The position numbers and the translations under genes were made by a program. This document shows, piece after piece, positions 1 to 8,345 of a DNA stretch of 10,267 bases. Below the pieces are notes generated by a model. It saw only the letters and a program-made list of their open reading frames with translations, was not told the origin of the DNA and searched no databases. Numbering within the stretch: the first letter of the stretch is position 1; each line of letters opens with the position of its first letter. The stretch covers positions 1 through 10,267 of the forward strand of contig JBKPDW010000053.1 in the NCBI GenBank assembly GCA_046728115.1. Reading direction: 5' to 3'. This DNA is from CAVSWN01 sp046728115 (GTDB taxonomy: Bacteria; Acidobacteriota; Vicinamibacteria; Vicinamibacterales; CAVVIG01).

Positions 1-1
1 G

Positions 2-397
2 TTGTATACCTTTGACCGGCAATCCTTCGTTCAAGCCATCCCCAAGCCCGACAAGATTGCGGCCAGGCGGTTCGAGGCGGTGGCGGCGGAGATGTTCGAC
101 CGGATCGTTCAAATGGCAGACAACGCAGGTGCCACCGATGAGCACCGTGCTCTGAACTACTGTGTCGTACGCTATCCGGCGATCTACGTCACAGCGGCGG
201 ACGCCTATGACCGGGATTGCGCGCTGACGTCAGTGGCGGTACGCGCTTCGCGCCTGAGCGGCCTTCGCAAAGTAGTCGACGTGATCTTCTCGTATACGCA
301 TCGGCAAACTGATGTCATCGACCGATTTTTCTGCCGCGTAGACGTGACCGAGGAGTTCCCGTTTCTGGTCACCAGGCTCTCGCCGTATACAAGGTGA
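2..397 (+). CDS. PatG-like (cyanobactin maturation protease family) protein, C-terminal part
   Basis: This is the C-terminal 131 residues of a larger protein. The frame is open to the left edge, and the TTG at position 2 is probably an internal codon, not the start. The motifs D-E-H-R-A-L-N-Y with V-R-Y-P-A-I-Y, then S-R-L-S-G-L-R-K-V-V-D-V-I-F-S-Y-T, and the ending V-T-E-E-F-P-F-L-V-T-R-L-S-P-Y match what I recall of the C-terminal domain of PatA/PatG-type proteins. In characterised cyanobactin systems PatG carries a subtilisin-like protease that cleaves and macrocyclises the precursor, but its C-terminal domain has no well-defined catalytic role. No protease triad is visible here because that part lies outside the window. 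A cysteine-rich small gene starts 29 nt downstream on the same strand and is probably co-transcribed. Family recognition is from memory of motifs, so moderate confidence; that it is coding is more certain. Confidence 0.68.
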   Translation: MYTFDRQSFVQAIPKPDKIAARRFEAVAAEMFDRIVQMADNAGATDEHRALNYCVVRYPAIYVTAADAYDRDCALTSVAVRASRLSGLRKVVDVIFSYTHRQTDVIDRFFCRVDVTEEFPFLVTRLSPYTR

Positions 398-410
398 CCT
401 CGAACGACTG

Positions 411-418
411 AAGGGGAG
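411..418 (+). promoter_or_regulatory. Ribosome binding site of the cysteine-rich peptide gene
   Basis: AAGGGGAG lies 8 nt before the ATG at 427, a good Shine-Dalgarno match and spacing. It selects ATG 427 over the upstream in-frame GTG at 418, which overlaps the site itself, and over the ATG at 433. It is the best evidence that this small frame is translated rather than an overlapping 133-codon frame that has no comparable site. Confidence 0.65.
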
Positions 419-426
419 TGAGACCC

Positions 427-660
427 ATGCCCATGCCGGGATTTTCCGCGGACGCCTCGCTTGGTGTACCACGAGCTCAATATCACGGTGTGGCCGGCCG
501 CAGCCAGGTACAGGCGGGCACTATCGTGCCGCAGTTCTGCTACTGCGAGTGCTGGCTGCAACGGATCTGCTTTCCGTTCGGGGGTGCCGGTCACTGCTAC
601 TACGTCCCGCGTTGCATCGCCCACGGCAACTGTCCACCGGGTTACTGCGGCGGATTCTGA
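427..660 (+). CDS. Small cysteine-rich peptide, candidate RiPP precursor
   Basis: A 77-residue protein starting at ATG 427, chosen because of the AAGGGGAG site 8 nt upstream. The N-terminus M-P-M-P-G-F-S-A-D-A-S-L resembles the 'P-G-F-T-A-E-A-S-L' opening that I recall on many small bacterial proteins of unknown function. Residues 1-36 have no cysteine. Residues 37-77 hold eight (38, 40, 42, 48, 57, 63, 69, 74), in the patterns C-Y-C-E-C-W, G-H-C-Y-Y and C-P-P-G-Y-C, ending G-G-F. A cysteine-free front half and a cysteine, glycine and aromatic-rich back half look like leader plus core. There is no Sec signal peptide or membrane segment. The gene lies directly behind the PatG-like end, which supports a peptide-maturation context. 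The product could equally be a small metal-binding or disulfide-rich protein; no function is established. Confidence 0.62.
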   Translation: MPMPGFSADASLGVPRAQYHGVAGRSQVQAGTIVPQFCYCECWLQRICFPFGGAGHCYYVPRCIAHGNCPPGYCGGF

Positions 661-707
661 GGGCAACGAAAACGGATGGGTTCGCCGGTCCCGAGGGCGA
701 CAGCGTC

Positions 708-2150
708 TCAGTTGCGTGGCGGAACAATTGCAGCCACGACCGACGAATACCACTCGCCCTGATTGGCAAGGTACGACCCGCGCATCCATACGATGGCCGT
801 GCGGCGATCGTTCCACTTCGGGATCTGCGGGCGCAGGTTGTCGTAGGTCGAGTTGCGCGTGAACGGCGTGAACGTCCAGTTGCCACGGCTCCGCTCGCCG
901 CGGAACAGTTCGTAATGCCGTTTGCCGTCGGCGCTGCTCACGAGCGGCGTGCCCTTCACAGGATCCGCGTCGGTTGAAATGTAAAGGACGTCCGGATTGC
1001 CTGGATCGAGCGCACCGAGGCCGGAGTAGTCGTCTTCGTCCGCATACAGGCGCCTGCCGGCATGGGCGATTTCTTCGTGATACCAGCCGGTGGCGCCGAG
1101 GCGGGCGTAGTGATACCGCAGGTCCATCCCGCCCTGGCCGCGCGGAAGACCGCGGCCGTCGACCTGCGTCGAGAACAACACGTACGGCCGGTCGCTCGAA
1201 TCGAGCTCGACGTCCACCATCCACGCGACACTGTCCGGGTTCCCCTGGTAGATCCTCGTGAAGTCCCAGGTCGCGATCTTCGTTTCAGCCGTCGTGCTCA
1301 GCGTCCCGACCTTCGTGCCGTCGGTCTTGTACATCGCCCCATCGCGGACGTATCCGTGGTACAGGCTGTTGTCGAAGTTGCGCGGATGGTCCTCGGTCGC
1401 GATGAAATGGATCGTGCCTTTACCGTCGTCCGCATACTTCAAGTACGGACTGTAGCCACCCTTGCCGTAGAGCCATCGGCCGCCGTACTTCCACGTACTG
1501 CCATCGTCGTCCGAGAACATGTAATTCGGGTCGTGGTGAAATGCGCGAATGAAGTTGTAGATGCGGCCGTCGGGCATGCGGAACAGGTTGGCGTACGTCA
1601 CGTTGTTGCCCTGCACCGGCGCGTCTTCGCCGGGCGTCTGGGCTATCATCGCCGGTCCCCAGACGAGCGGATTGTGCGGCTCTGAGATCCGATAGTAGAT
1701 CCGGCGTTCCTTCGTGTGCTTGCTGTACACGGCCAGGTAACGGCCGTCCTTGCGCACGAGAAACGCGGGGGCATCGTGATCGTCCTGTTCGAGGTGCGGA
1801 TGGAGGACCACGTTTTCGACCCTTGCGGTTGCGAGGTCGTACACGGAGATCTCGACGTTGCCCCATCTCGGGTCGGTGACATTCGCCTGGTTGCTGCCAA
1901 CCGCACGCACCGATCCGACGATCAGCTTGCCGTCGTTGACGATGACGCGCGGATCCATGAACCACGACCAGGCACCGTTGTCGTTGAGCTGCACGAGGGT
2001 CGCCGCGACGTAATTGGCGGGATAGCCTTCATCGGTGAAAGCCATCGTCGTCGCAAGGCAACCCAGAGCGATCGAACCCAGGAGCAGAGGAACACGAAGT
2101 CGAACGCCGTGGGATGTTCGCGTTCTCATGGCCTCGTGGCTGGTGTGCAT
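708..2150 (-). CDS. Secreted BNR_4-family beta-propeller protein, probable polysaccharide-active enzyme
   Basis: A 480-residue protein with an N-terminal signal peptide: arginines at 9, 11, 18 and hydrophobic L-L-L-G-S-I-A-L-G, with likely cleavage near A37. The mature start N-D-N-G-A-W-S-W-F-M-D-P-R-V-I-V followed by G-K-L-I-V-G-S-V is typical of the BNR_4 repeat family. One Asp-box, S-D-D-D-G-S-T-W, is at residues 213-220, consistent with a beta-propeller. BNR_4-like propellers include ulvan lyases (PL24/PL25) and rhamnose-releasing enzymes acting on rhamnose-glucuronate linkages, so a secreted lyase or glycosidase is likely, but the substrate cannot be read from the sequence. It follows the oxidoreductase by 14 nt in one transcription unit. 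ATG 2150 has a weak GGA at 5 nt; ATG 2129 is an alternative that shortens the protein by seven residues. The end converges on the peptide gene with 47 nt between. Confidence 0.85.
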   Translation of the reverse strand: MHTSHEAMRTRTSHGVRLRVPLLLGSIALGCLATTMAFTDEGYPANYVAATLVQLNDNGAWSWFMDPRVIVNDGKLIVGSVRAVGSNQANVTDPRWGNVEISVYDLATARVENVVLHPHLEQDDHDAPAFLVRKDGRYLAVYSKHTKERRIYYRISEPHNPLVWGPAMIAQTPGEDAPVQGNNVTYANLFRMPDGRIYNFIRAFHHDPNYMFSDDDGSTWKYGGRWLYGKGGYSPYLKYADDGKGTIHFIATEDHPRNFDNSLYHGYVRDGAMYKTDGTKVGTLSTTAETKIATWDFTRIYQGNPDSVAWMVDVELDSSDRPYVLFSTQVDGRGLPRGQGGMDLRYHYARLGATGWYHEEIAHAGRRLYADEDDYSGLGALDPGNPDVLYISTDADPVKGTPLVSSADGKRHYELFRGERSRGNWTFTPFTRNSTYDNLRPQIPKWNDRRTAIVWMRGSYLANQGEWYSSVVAAIVPPRN

Positions 2151-2164
2151 CGTGGTCCGGCTGA

Positions 2165-3499
2165 TCACAGCTTTACGAGATCCGCGATCCTGATCGGCCG
2201 TTTCTGATCGATGCTGTTCCGGATCGCAATGCCCGTGAGGCACGACATCGCACCGGCGCGCGAGTCGGGGAGCCGCATGTAGTCGGGCATATCCACCTTG
2301 CGGAAGATGAGATCGCGAAGGCGGTCGTCGCCACCGCCATGCCCTTCGATCATTTTCGGAATCGGGACTCGAGTACGCTTTCCGAAGCTCTTGGTGATGT
2401 AGATTTCGTGGCTGTCCGACACCTCCCATGGTTGACGCTCGAACGACTGGACGTCGAGGCGTCCTTTCTCGCCGTTGAAGGCGACGCGGTAACCTTCGTA
2501 TGGCATGTACGCGTTCAGCGCGTAGCTCATCGTCGCGCCGTTCGAGTAGCGGACGATGGCCTGCATGTTGTCGAAGATGTCGATGTCCTCGCGGAACACG
2601 CAGCCGTCGCGGTAATAGTTGTCGGCGCTCTCGCATGCCGCGTAAAGGTCCATCCGCCGCTTGTCTTTCGTCATGTCGTAGTAGAACCGGCAATCCTTCG
2701 TATGCGGGCAGTTGCGGCAGTTGTCGACGGGCGGCATCGCGCGGAACGTGCCGTTCTTCCCGTAAATGCCGAGGCCGCCATAACCCGACACCTCGACCGG
2801 ATCGGCACCAAGCCACCAGTTCATCAGATCGAAATGGTGGCTGGCCTTGTGGACCAGCAGCGATCCGCTATTCTTCCGCAGCCGGTGCCACCGGCGGAAG
2901 TAGTCGGCGCCGTGAATGACATCGAGGTACCAGCTGAAGTCGACCGAGACGATGCGTCCGATCTCGCCGGACAGCAGAATCTCCTTCATCTGCTGGTGCG
3001 CAGGCGCATAACGGTAATTGAACGTGACGACGATCCGCTTGTTGTTGCGCTTTTCGGCGTCGACGATCGCCTGACACTTCGTCTCGTCGGTGGTCAGCGG
3101 CTTTTCCGTCATCACGTCGACGCCGCGGTCGAGTCCCTTGATGATGTATTCGTGATGGAAGCCATCGACGGTCGTCACCATCAGCAGTTCGGGCCGCGCC
3201 TTCTCGATCATTTCATCGAAGCTGGAGAACGTCGGCGCGTTTACGCCCATGTAGGTCTTCGCGGCGAGCGCCCGCTTTGGATTGATGTCGCAGAGCCCGA
3301 CGAATTCGAGGAGATCGGGGTATCGCTGGACGAGATCGCGTCCCCACATGCCGCTGCCGCGATCGCCGGTGCCGACGATGGCATAGCGCCGTTTGCCGCG
3401 CGGCTGCGCAAAGGTGTCGGCTGGATACAGCGACGCGCCGATGGCGGCCGAGCCGGCCACTTTGACGAACTCGCGTCGCGTGCTGGTGGAATCGGTCAT
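2165..3499 (-). CDS. Tat-exported Gfo/Idh/MocA family oxidoreductase
   Basis: A 444-residue NAD(P)-dependent dehydrogenase of the Gfo/Idh/MocA family. Residues 6-31 form a twin-arginine signal (S-T-R-R-E-F-V-K-V-A-G, then A-A-I-G-A-S-L), implying folding with cofactor in the cytoplasm before export. The Rossmann motif is at 39-50 (A-I-V-G-T-G-D-R-G), the family E-K-P motif at 132-134, and the C-terminal substrate domain includes H-K-A-S-H-H-F-D at 217-224. Five cysteines (261, 264, 270, 289, 300) in a C-x2-C-x5-C plus two arrangement suggest a bound metal. The start at 3499 is supported by AGGAGGG a few bases upstream. It is the first gene of the minus-strand unit, upstream of the BNR_4 protein and divergent from the fucose operon. 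Tat-tagged members often act on oligosaccharides or sugar derivatives; the actual reaction, including whether it could replace the missing sugar dehydrogenase, is unknown. Confidence 0.9.
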   Translation of the reverse strand: MTDSTSTRREFVKVAGSAAIGASLYPADTFAQPRGKRRYAIVGTGDRGSGMWGRDLVQRYPDLLEFVGLCDINPKRALAAKTYMGVNAPTFSSFDEMIEKARPELLMVTTVDGFHHEYIIKGLDRGVDVMTEKPLTTDETKCQAIVDAEKRNNKRIVVTFNYRYAPAHQQMKEILLSGEIGRIVSVDFSWYLDVIHGADYFRRWHRLRKNSGSLLVHKASHHFDLMNWWLGADPVEVSGYGGLGIYGKNGTFRAMPPVDNCRNCPHTKDCRFYYDMTKDKRRMDLYAACESADNYYRDGCVFREDIDIFDNMQAIVRYSNGATMSYALNAYMPYEGYRVAFNGEKGRLDVQSFERQPWEVSDSHEIYITKSFGKRTRVPIPKMIEGHGGGDDRLRDLIFRKVDMPDYMRLPDSRAGAMSCLTGIAIRNSIDQKRPIRIADLVKL

Positions 3500-3563
3500 G
3501 GGGCCCTCCTCAGCGCGTCGATCCTAGCACGGCGCGCCGTTGAAAAAGCGCGATAATCCGTTG

Positions 3564-3579
3564 ACTTTACCGGTAAAGT
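3564..3579. promoter_or_regulatory. Perfect 16-bp palindrome, likely LacI-family operator in the divergent promoter region
   Basis: ACTTTACCGGTAAAGT is a perfect inverted repeat with the central CG step typical of LacI-family operators. It lies in the 104-nt gap between two divergent genes (3500-3603). It overlaps a TTGACT (3561-3566) that could be a -35 box and abuts TATAGT (3579-3584), but those two are only 12 nt apart, so no convincing promoter pair can be named. GATTAT on the minus strand (3558-3553) is a possible -10 for the leftward unit. A repressor here could control both the leftward and rightward genes. No regulator gene is present in the window. The rest of the gap shows nothing else recognisable. 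Confidence 0.6.
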
Positions 3580-3603
3580 ATAGTACTTGACGATGCCATC
3601 CCT

Positions 3604-3939
3604 ATGAGCCGGCATGTCCTGACGGTCGACCTTCGCGACGACCCGGAGGCGATCGCCGCCTACCGCGAATACCACCAGCGGGTCTGGCCCGAAGTGCTCG
3701 AAAGTCTTCGGCGCGCCGGGGTCAGCACCATGGCGATTCACATGCACGGCCGGCGCCTGGTCATGATCGTCGAACTGCACGACGGCCTCGATGTCAAGCG
3801 CGTCTTCGCCGCGCACATCGCGTCCCACCCGCGCGTTCAGGAATGGGAGCGGCTGATGCGCTCGCTGCAAGACCGACCGCCCGATGCGTCACCCGAGGAG
3901 TGGTGGGCGGTGATGGAACCGATCTTCCAGCTTTCATGA
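3604..3939 (+). CDS. L-rhamnose mutarotase family protein (probable L-fucose mutarotase)
   Basis: A 111-residue small alpha/beta-barrel protein of the RhaM (rhamnose mutarotase, COG3254) family, about the usual length. It carries the family motif Y-x3-H-x3-W-P-E (Y20, H24, W28, P29, E30), where Tyr and His correspond to active-site residues of E. coli RhaM, and the conserved ending E-E-W-W-x3-E-P-I-F-Q-L. The family interconverts alpha and beta anomers of a 6-deoxyhexose. Because the following genes are fucono-lactonase and fuconate dehydratase type, L-fucose is the more likely substrate here than L-rhamnose; that is inference from context. First gene of the rightward operon; its stop overlaps the next start in an ATGA. 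No Shine-Dalgarno is visible before ATG 3604, and the leader after the palindrome would be very short. Confidence 0.88.
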   Translation: MSRHVLTVDLRDDPEAIAAYREYHQRVWPEVLESLRRAGVSTMAIHMHGRRLVMIVELHDGLDVKRVFAAHIASHPRVQEWERLMRSLQDRPPDASPEEWWAVMEPIFQLS

Positions 3940-4802
3940 CCGCGCACCGGGTCGCGCGCGTCGACGCACATCAGCATTTCTGGCGATACGACGCCGCGGA
4001 ATACGGATGGATCGACGACTCGATGGCGGCCCTGCGCCGCGATTTTCTGCCCCACGAGCTCGAGCGCGAGATCGCCCGCATCGGCATCGATGCGTGCGTG
4101 GCAATTCAGGCGCGACAGACGCTCGACGAAACCCGCTGGCTCCTCTCGCTTGCCGGCGCGCACCCCTTCATCTGGGGCGTGGTGGGTTGGGTGGATCTCC
4201 AGTCGCCCGACGTCGATCGCGAGCTCGAGCGCCTCGGTCGGCATCCGAAGCTCGTGGGCATCCGGCACATCGCGCAGAGCGAACCGGACGATCGATTCCT
4301 GCTGCGCCCCGCGTTTCTGCAGGGCCTGTCACAACTCGAACGGTTCGGTCTCGCCTACGACATTCTCATATATAGTCGCCATCTGCCGGTCGCAGCGGAA
4401 CTCGCTGCACGATTGCCGAGGCAGCGATTTGTCCTCGATCACCTTGCGAAGCCTGACGTCCGCGGACGGGACCGTCTGGCATGGGAGCGCGATCTCCGTG
4501 CGCTGGCGGGGCAGCCGAATGTGTGGGCCAAGCTGTCTGGTCTGGCTACAGAAGCCGATTGGACGGCGTGGACGCCAGCCGACCTCAATCCGTATCTCGA
4601 CATTGCGTTCGACTGTTTTGGAGCGGACCGGCTGATGATCGGGTCGGATTGGCCGGTGTGTACGGTGGCCGGCGACTATCAGCGCACGATGAGGGTCGTG
4701 ATGGACTACGTCGCAGCACGACCCGCACGCGAGCGCGACGCCGTGCTCGGCGGCAACGCGGTGCGCTTCTGGAATCTGCAGCCAACGGTGACGCATGCGT
4801 GA
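3936..4802 (+). CDS. Amidohydrolase family L-fuconolactonase-like lactonase
   Basis: A 288-residue cytoplasmic hydrolase of the amidohydrolase-2 family (COG3618), which opens sugar-acid lactones such as L-fucono-1,5-lactone to the acid. Visible family motifs are V-D-A-H-Q-H-F-W at 9-16 (metal-type H-x-H), Q-x6-E-T near 61-66, V-G-I-R-H at 107-111, V-L-D-H-L-A-K-P-D at 166-174, K-L-S-G-L-A-T-E-A-D-W at 199-209 and I-G-S-D-W-P-V-C at 235-242, with the Asp of S-D-W as the likely catalytic residue. The start at ATG 3936 overlaps the mutarotase stop (ATGA, translational coupling); a longer open frame from 3843 runs through the mutarotase gene and is not used. Context with fuconate dehydratase favours fuconolactone. 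Rhamnono- or other 6-deoxy-aldonolactones cannot be excluded. Confidence 0.9.
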   Translation: MTAHRVARVDAHQHFWRYDAAEYGWIDDSMAALRRDFLPHELEREIARIGIDACVAIQARQTLDETRWLLSLAGAHPFIWGVVGWVDLQSPDVDRELERLGRHPKLVGIRHIAQSEPDDRFLLRPAFLQGLSQLERFGLAYDILIYSRHLPVAAELAARLPRQRFVLDHLAKPDVRGRDRLAWERDLRALAGQPNVWAKLSGLATEADWTAWTPADLNPYLDIAFDCFGADRLMIGSDWPVCTVAGDYQRTMRVVMDYVAARPARERDAVLGGNAVRFWNLQPTVTHA

Positions 4803-5831
4803 GCGATTGAGGTGCCAGGTGCTGGGTGCTGGGTGCCAGGTGCCAGGTGCTAGGTGCTGGGTGCTGGGTGCCGTTGCGATCCTTGCCTTGTCCGCATGCA
4901 CACATCGAAATGGCAGCGGCGGCGCGACGACGATTGCGGTGATCCCGAAAGGCACGTCACACGTCTTCTGGCAGAGCATCCACGCCGGCGCAGAGAAGGC
5001 GGCGGGCGAGGTGGGAGCCACGATTATCTGGCGCGGCCCGCTCCGCGAGGACGATCGGGACTCTCAGGTATCGGAGGTCGAAGGCTTCATCAGCCGCGGC
5101 GTTGCCGGCATCGTGCTCGCGCCGCTCGACGAGGCCGCACTCGCGCCGCCGGTGGCGGAAGCCACCCGGCGAGGCATTCCTGTTGTCATCATCGATTCAG
5201 GACTCCAGGGCAGCGACTTCATCAGCTTTGTGGCAACCGACAACCGCAAAGGCGGCCGGCTCGCAGGCGATCATCTCGCCGAGTTGCTGCAAAACGCCGG
5301 CAGGGTAGTGATGTTGCGCTACTCCGAGGGTTCCGAGAGCACACTGCAGCGGGAAGCGGGGTTCCTCGAGGCGATCGGCGCGCACAAGGGTATCGACGTC
5401 CTCAGCTCGAATCAGTATGGCGGCGCCGATGTCGAAGGCGCGTACAAGAAAAGCGAAGCGCTGCTCAGCCGCTACAAGGGCGCCGGCGGCGCGCTCGCGG
5501 TCGACGGTATCTTCACGCCGAACGAATCGACGACGATCGCGATGCTGCGCGTGCTGCAGGACAACGGCTGGGCGGGCAAAGTGCGATTCGTCGGCTTCGA
5601 CGCGTCGGACACGCTGGTGAAGGGGCTGAGCGACGGCCACATCAACGGTCTCGTGCTCCAGGACCCGGTCAACATGGGGTATCTCGGCGTGAAAACGATG
5701 GCGGCGCACTTGCGAGGCGAGAAGGTCGAGCGTCGAGTCGATACGGGCGTGCGATTGATCACACGCGATCGCATGAACGATCCGGACGCCAGACAGCTCC
5801 TGCACCCCGACCTCTCGCGATGGCTGAAGTG

Positions 5832-5832
<1 letters not shown>
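4795..5832 (+). CDS. Sugar ABC transporter substrate-binding lipoprotein (ribose/xylose type)
   Basis: A 345-residue periplasmic sugar-binding protein of the Peripla_BP_4 type (RbsB-like). A lipoprotein signal ends in the lipobox L-S-A-C with the lipidated Cys at 35. The binding domain shows I-A-V-I-P-K-G-T-S-H-V-F-W near its start, then E-G-F-I-S-R-G-V-A-G-I-V-L-A-P-L-D and G-I-P-V-V-I-I-D-S-G, the usual first-lobe pattern, and a second lobe with V-R-F-V-G-F-D-A-S-D. The gene overlaps the lactonase stop by 8 nt and is followed by the ATPase at a TGATG junction. The oddity is the N-terminus: residues 6-26 are encoded by nine GGTGCYR heptads and read as three seven-residue units, C-Q-V-L-G-A-G / C-Q-V-P-G-A-R / C-W-V-L-G-A-V. 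The repeat thus forms most of the signal peptide. Later GTG starts lack a basic n-region, so ATG 4795 is preferred. Confidence 0.92.
4811..4873 (+). repeat. Nine-copy GGTGCYR heptad repeat inside the lipoprotein signal sequence
   Basis: Nine consecutive 7-nt units without interruption: GGTGCCA, GGTGCTG x2, GGTGCCA x2, GGTGCTA, GGTGCTG x2, GGTGCCG. The first five bases are invariant and variation sits at positions 6 and 7. Because 63 nt is 21 codons, the tract keeps the reading frame. It lies just after the lactonase stop and in frame with the binding-protein gene. A shorter relative is at 8346-8366. Similar degenerate heptad tracts are, from my general knowledge, widespread in intergenic DNA of some high-GC bacteria; their mechanism is not known to me. 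Confidence 0.9.
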
Positions 5833-7388
<1,556 letters not shown>

Positions 7389-8345
7389 CTACCCGGCGGT
7401 TTCTCGACGAGCGCGGCGTGCTTCTCGGGCTCGCCGCGGTGGCGCTCGTTTTCGGCGTCCTCATCGGCCCGCAGTTTTTCGCGGCCGCCAACCTCGAACT
7501 GATGGCGCGACAGACGGTCATCGTGTGCGTCGCCGCGCTCGGGATGACGATGATTGTCGTGTCCGGCGGGATCGATCTTTCCGTGGGGTCGGTCGTCGCG
7601 CTCAGCACGGTCATCGCTGCCCTGCTTTTGCGTCACGACGGCAGCGCCGGCGGCGCGTTCGTCGCGGCGTTCGGTGCCGTCGCCGTCGGTGCCCTGTGTG
7701 GTGCGCTCAACGGGATTCTCGTCACGCAGCTTCGAGTGGCACCCTTCATCGTGACGCTCGGCACGATGCTCCTGGTCCGCGGCGCGGCCAAGGGCCTGTC
7801 GGGTGAGCGGCGGCTCGAAGCGCCTGCCACGTGGCTCAACGATCTGCTGCGCACCGTGCAGGGCGGAAGCGGTCTGATCGTGCCGTCGGGTCTCTGGATC
7901 ACAGCCGCGCTGGCCGTCCTCGTGGCGTTCACGCTCCAGTACACGCGGTTCGGCCGACACCTGTTTGCAATCGGATCGAGCGAGCGGACGGCGCGGCTCT
8001 GTGGTGTCCGCATCACGCGCACGAAGATCGCCGTTTACACCATCGCCGGTGCCCTCGCGGCGTTCGCCGGCATCCTGATGTTTTCGAAGCTGTCGGTCGG
8101 CGATCCGACAGTCGCCAACGGCCTGGAGCTCGATGTCATTGCGGCGGTGATCATCGGCGGCGGCAGTCTCCTCGGCGGCAAGGGGAGCGTTGTTGGCACG
8201 ATCGCCGGCGCCGCCATCATGGCCGTCATTCAAATCGGCTGCTCGCAGCAGGGACTCCCGAACTGGGTGCAGCAGATCGTCACCGGCACGATCATCGTGT
8301 GCGCGGTCTGGCTGGATCGGTGGAGACAGGGGTCTCCATAGATGC

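Noticed and set aside
15..30. 16-bp exact match, ACCGGCAATCCTTCGT, between 15-30 and 2686-2701
   Set aside because: Both copies are inside unrelated coding sequence, with opposite coding orientation and no flanking similarity; most likely chance.
661..707. Intrinsic terminator between the convergent peptide and BNR_4 genes
   Set aside because: Only weak 4-bp complementarity (CGCC with GGCG) and no T-run on either strand.
461..862. Overlapping 133-codon plus-strand frame
   Set aside because: No ribosome binding site, composition is Arg/Ser/Ala-rich, and it crosses the convergent BNR_4 end; the 77-codon frame has the better start signal.
2151..2816. N-terminal extension of the BNR_4 frame to 2816, giving 702 residues
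   Set aside because: The extra 222 residues run antisense-free but out of frame inside the well-supported oxidoreductase gene, are arginine-rich nonsense, and the signal peptide begins only at 2150 or 2129.
4366..4375. AT-rich CATATATAGT within the lactonase gene as an internal promoter
   Set aside because: No -35-like hexamer at suitable distance and it encodes the conserved family segment I-L-I-Y-S.
4811..4873. CRISPR array or short-spacer repeat array
   Set aside because: Units are 7 nt and contiguous with no spacers; it is a tandem heptad tract.
4854..5831. Upstream extension of the ATPase frame by 326 codons
   Set aside because: It overlaps the substrate-binding protein in another frame; Walker A begins 38 residues after ATG 5832, as expected for the family.
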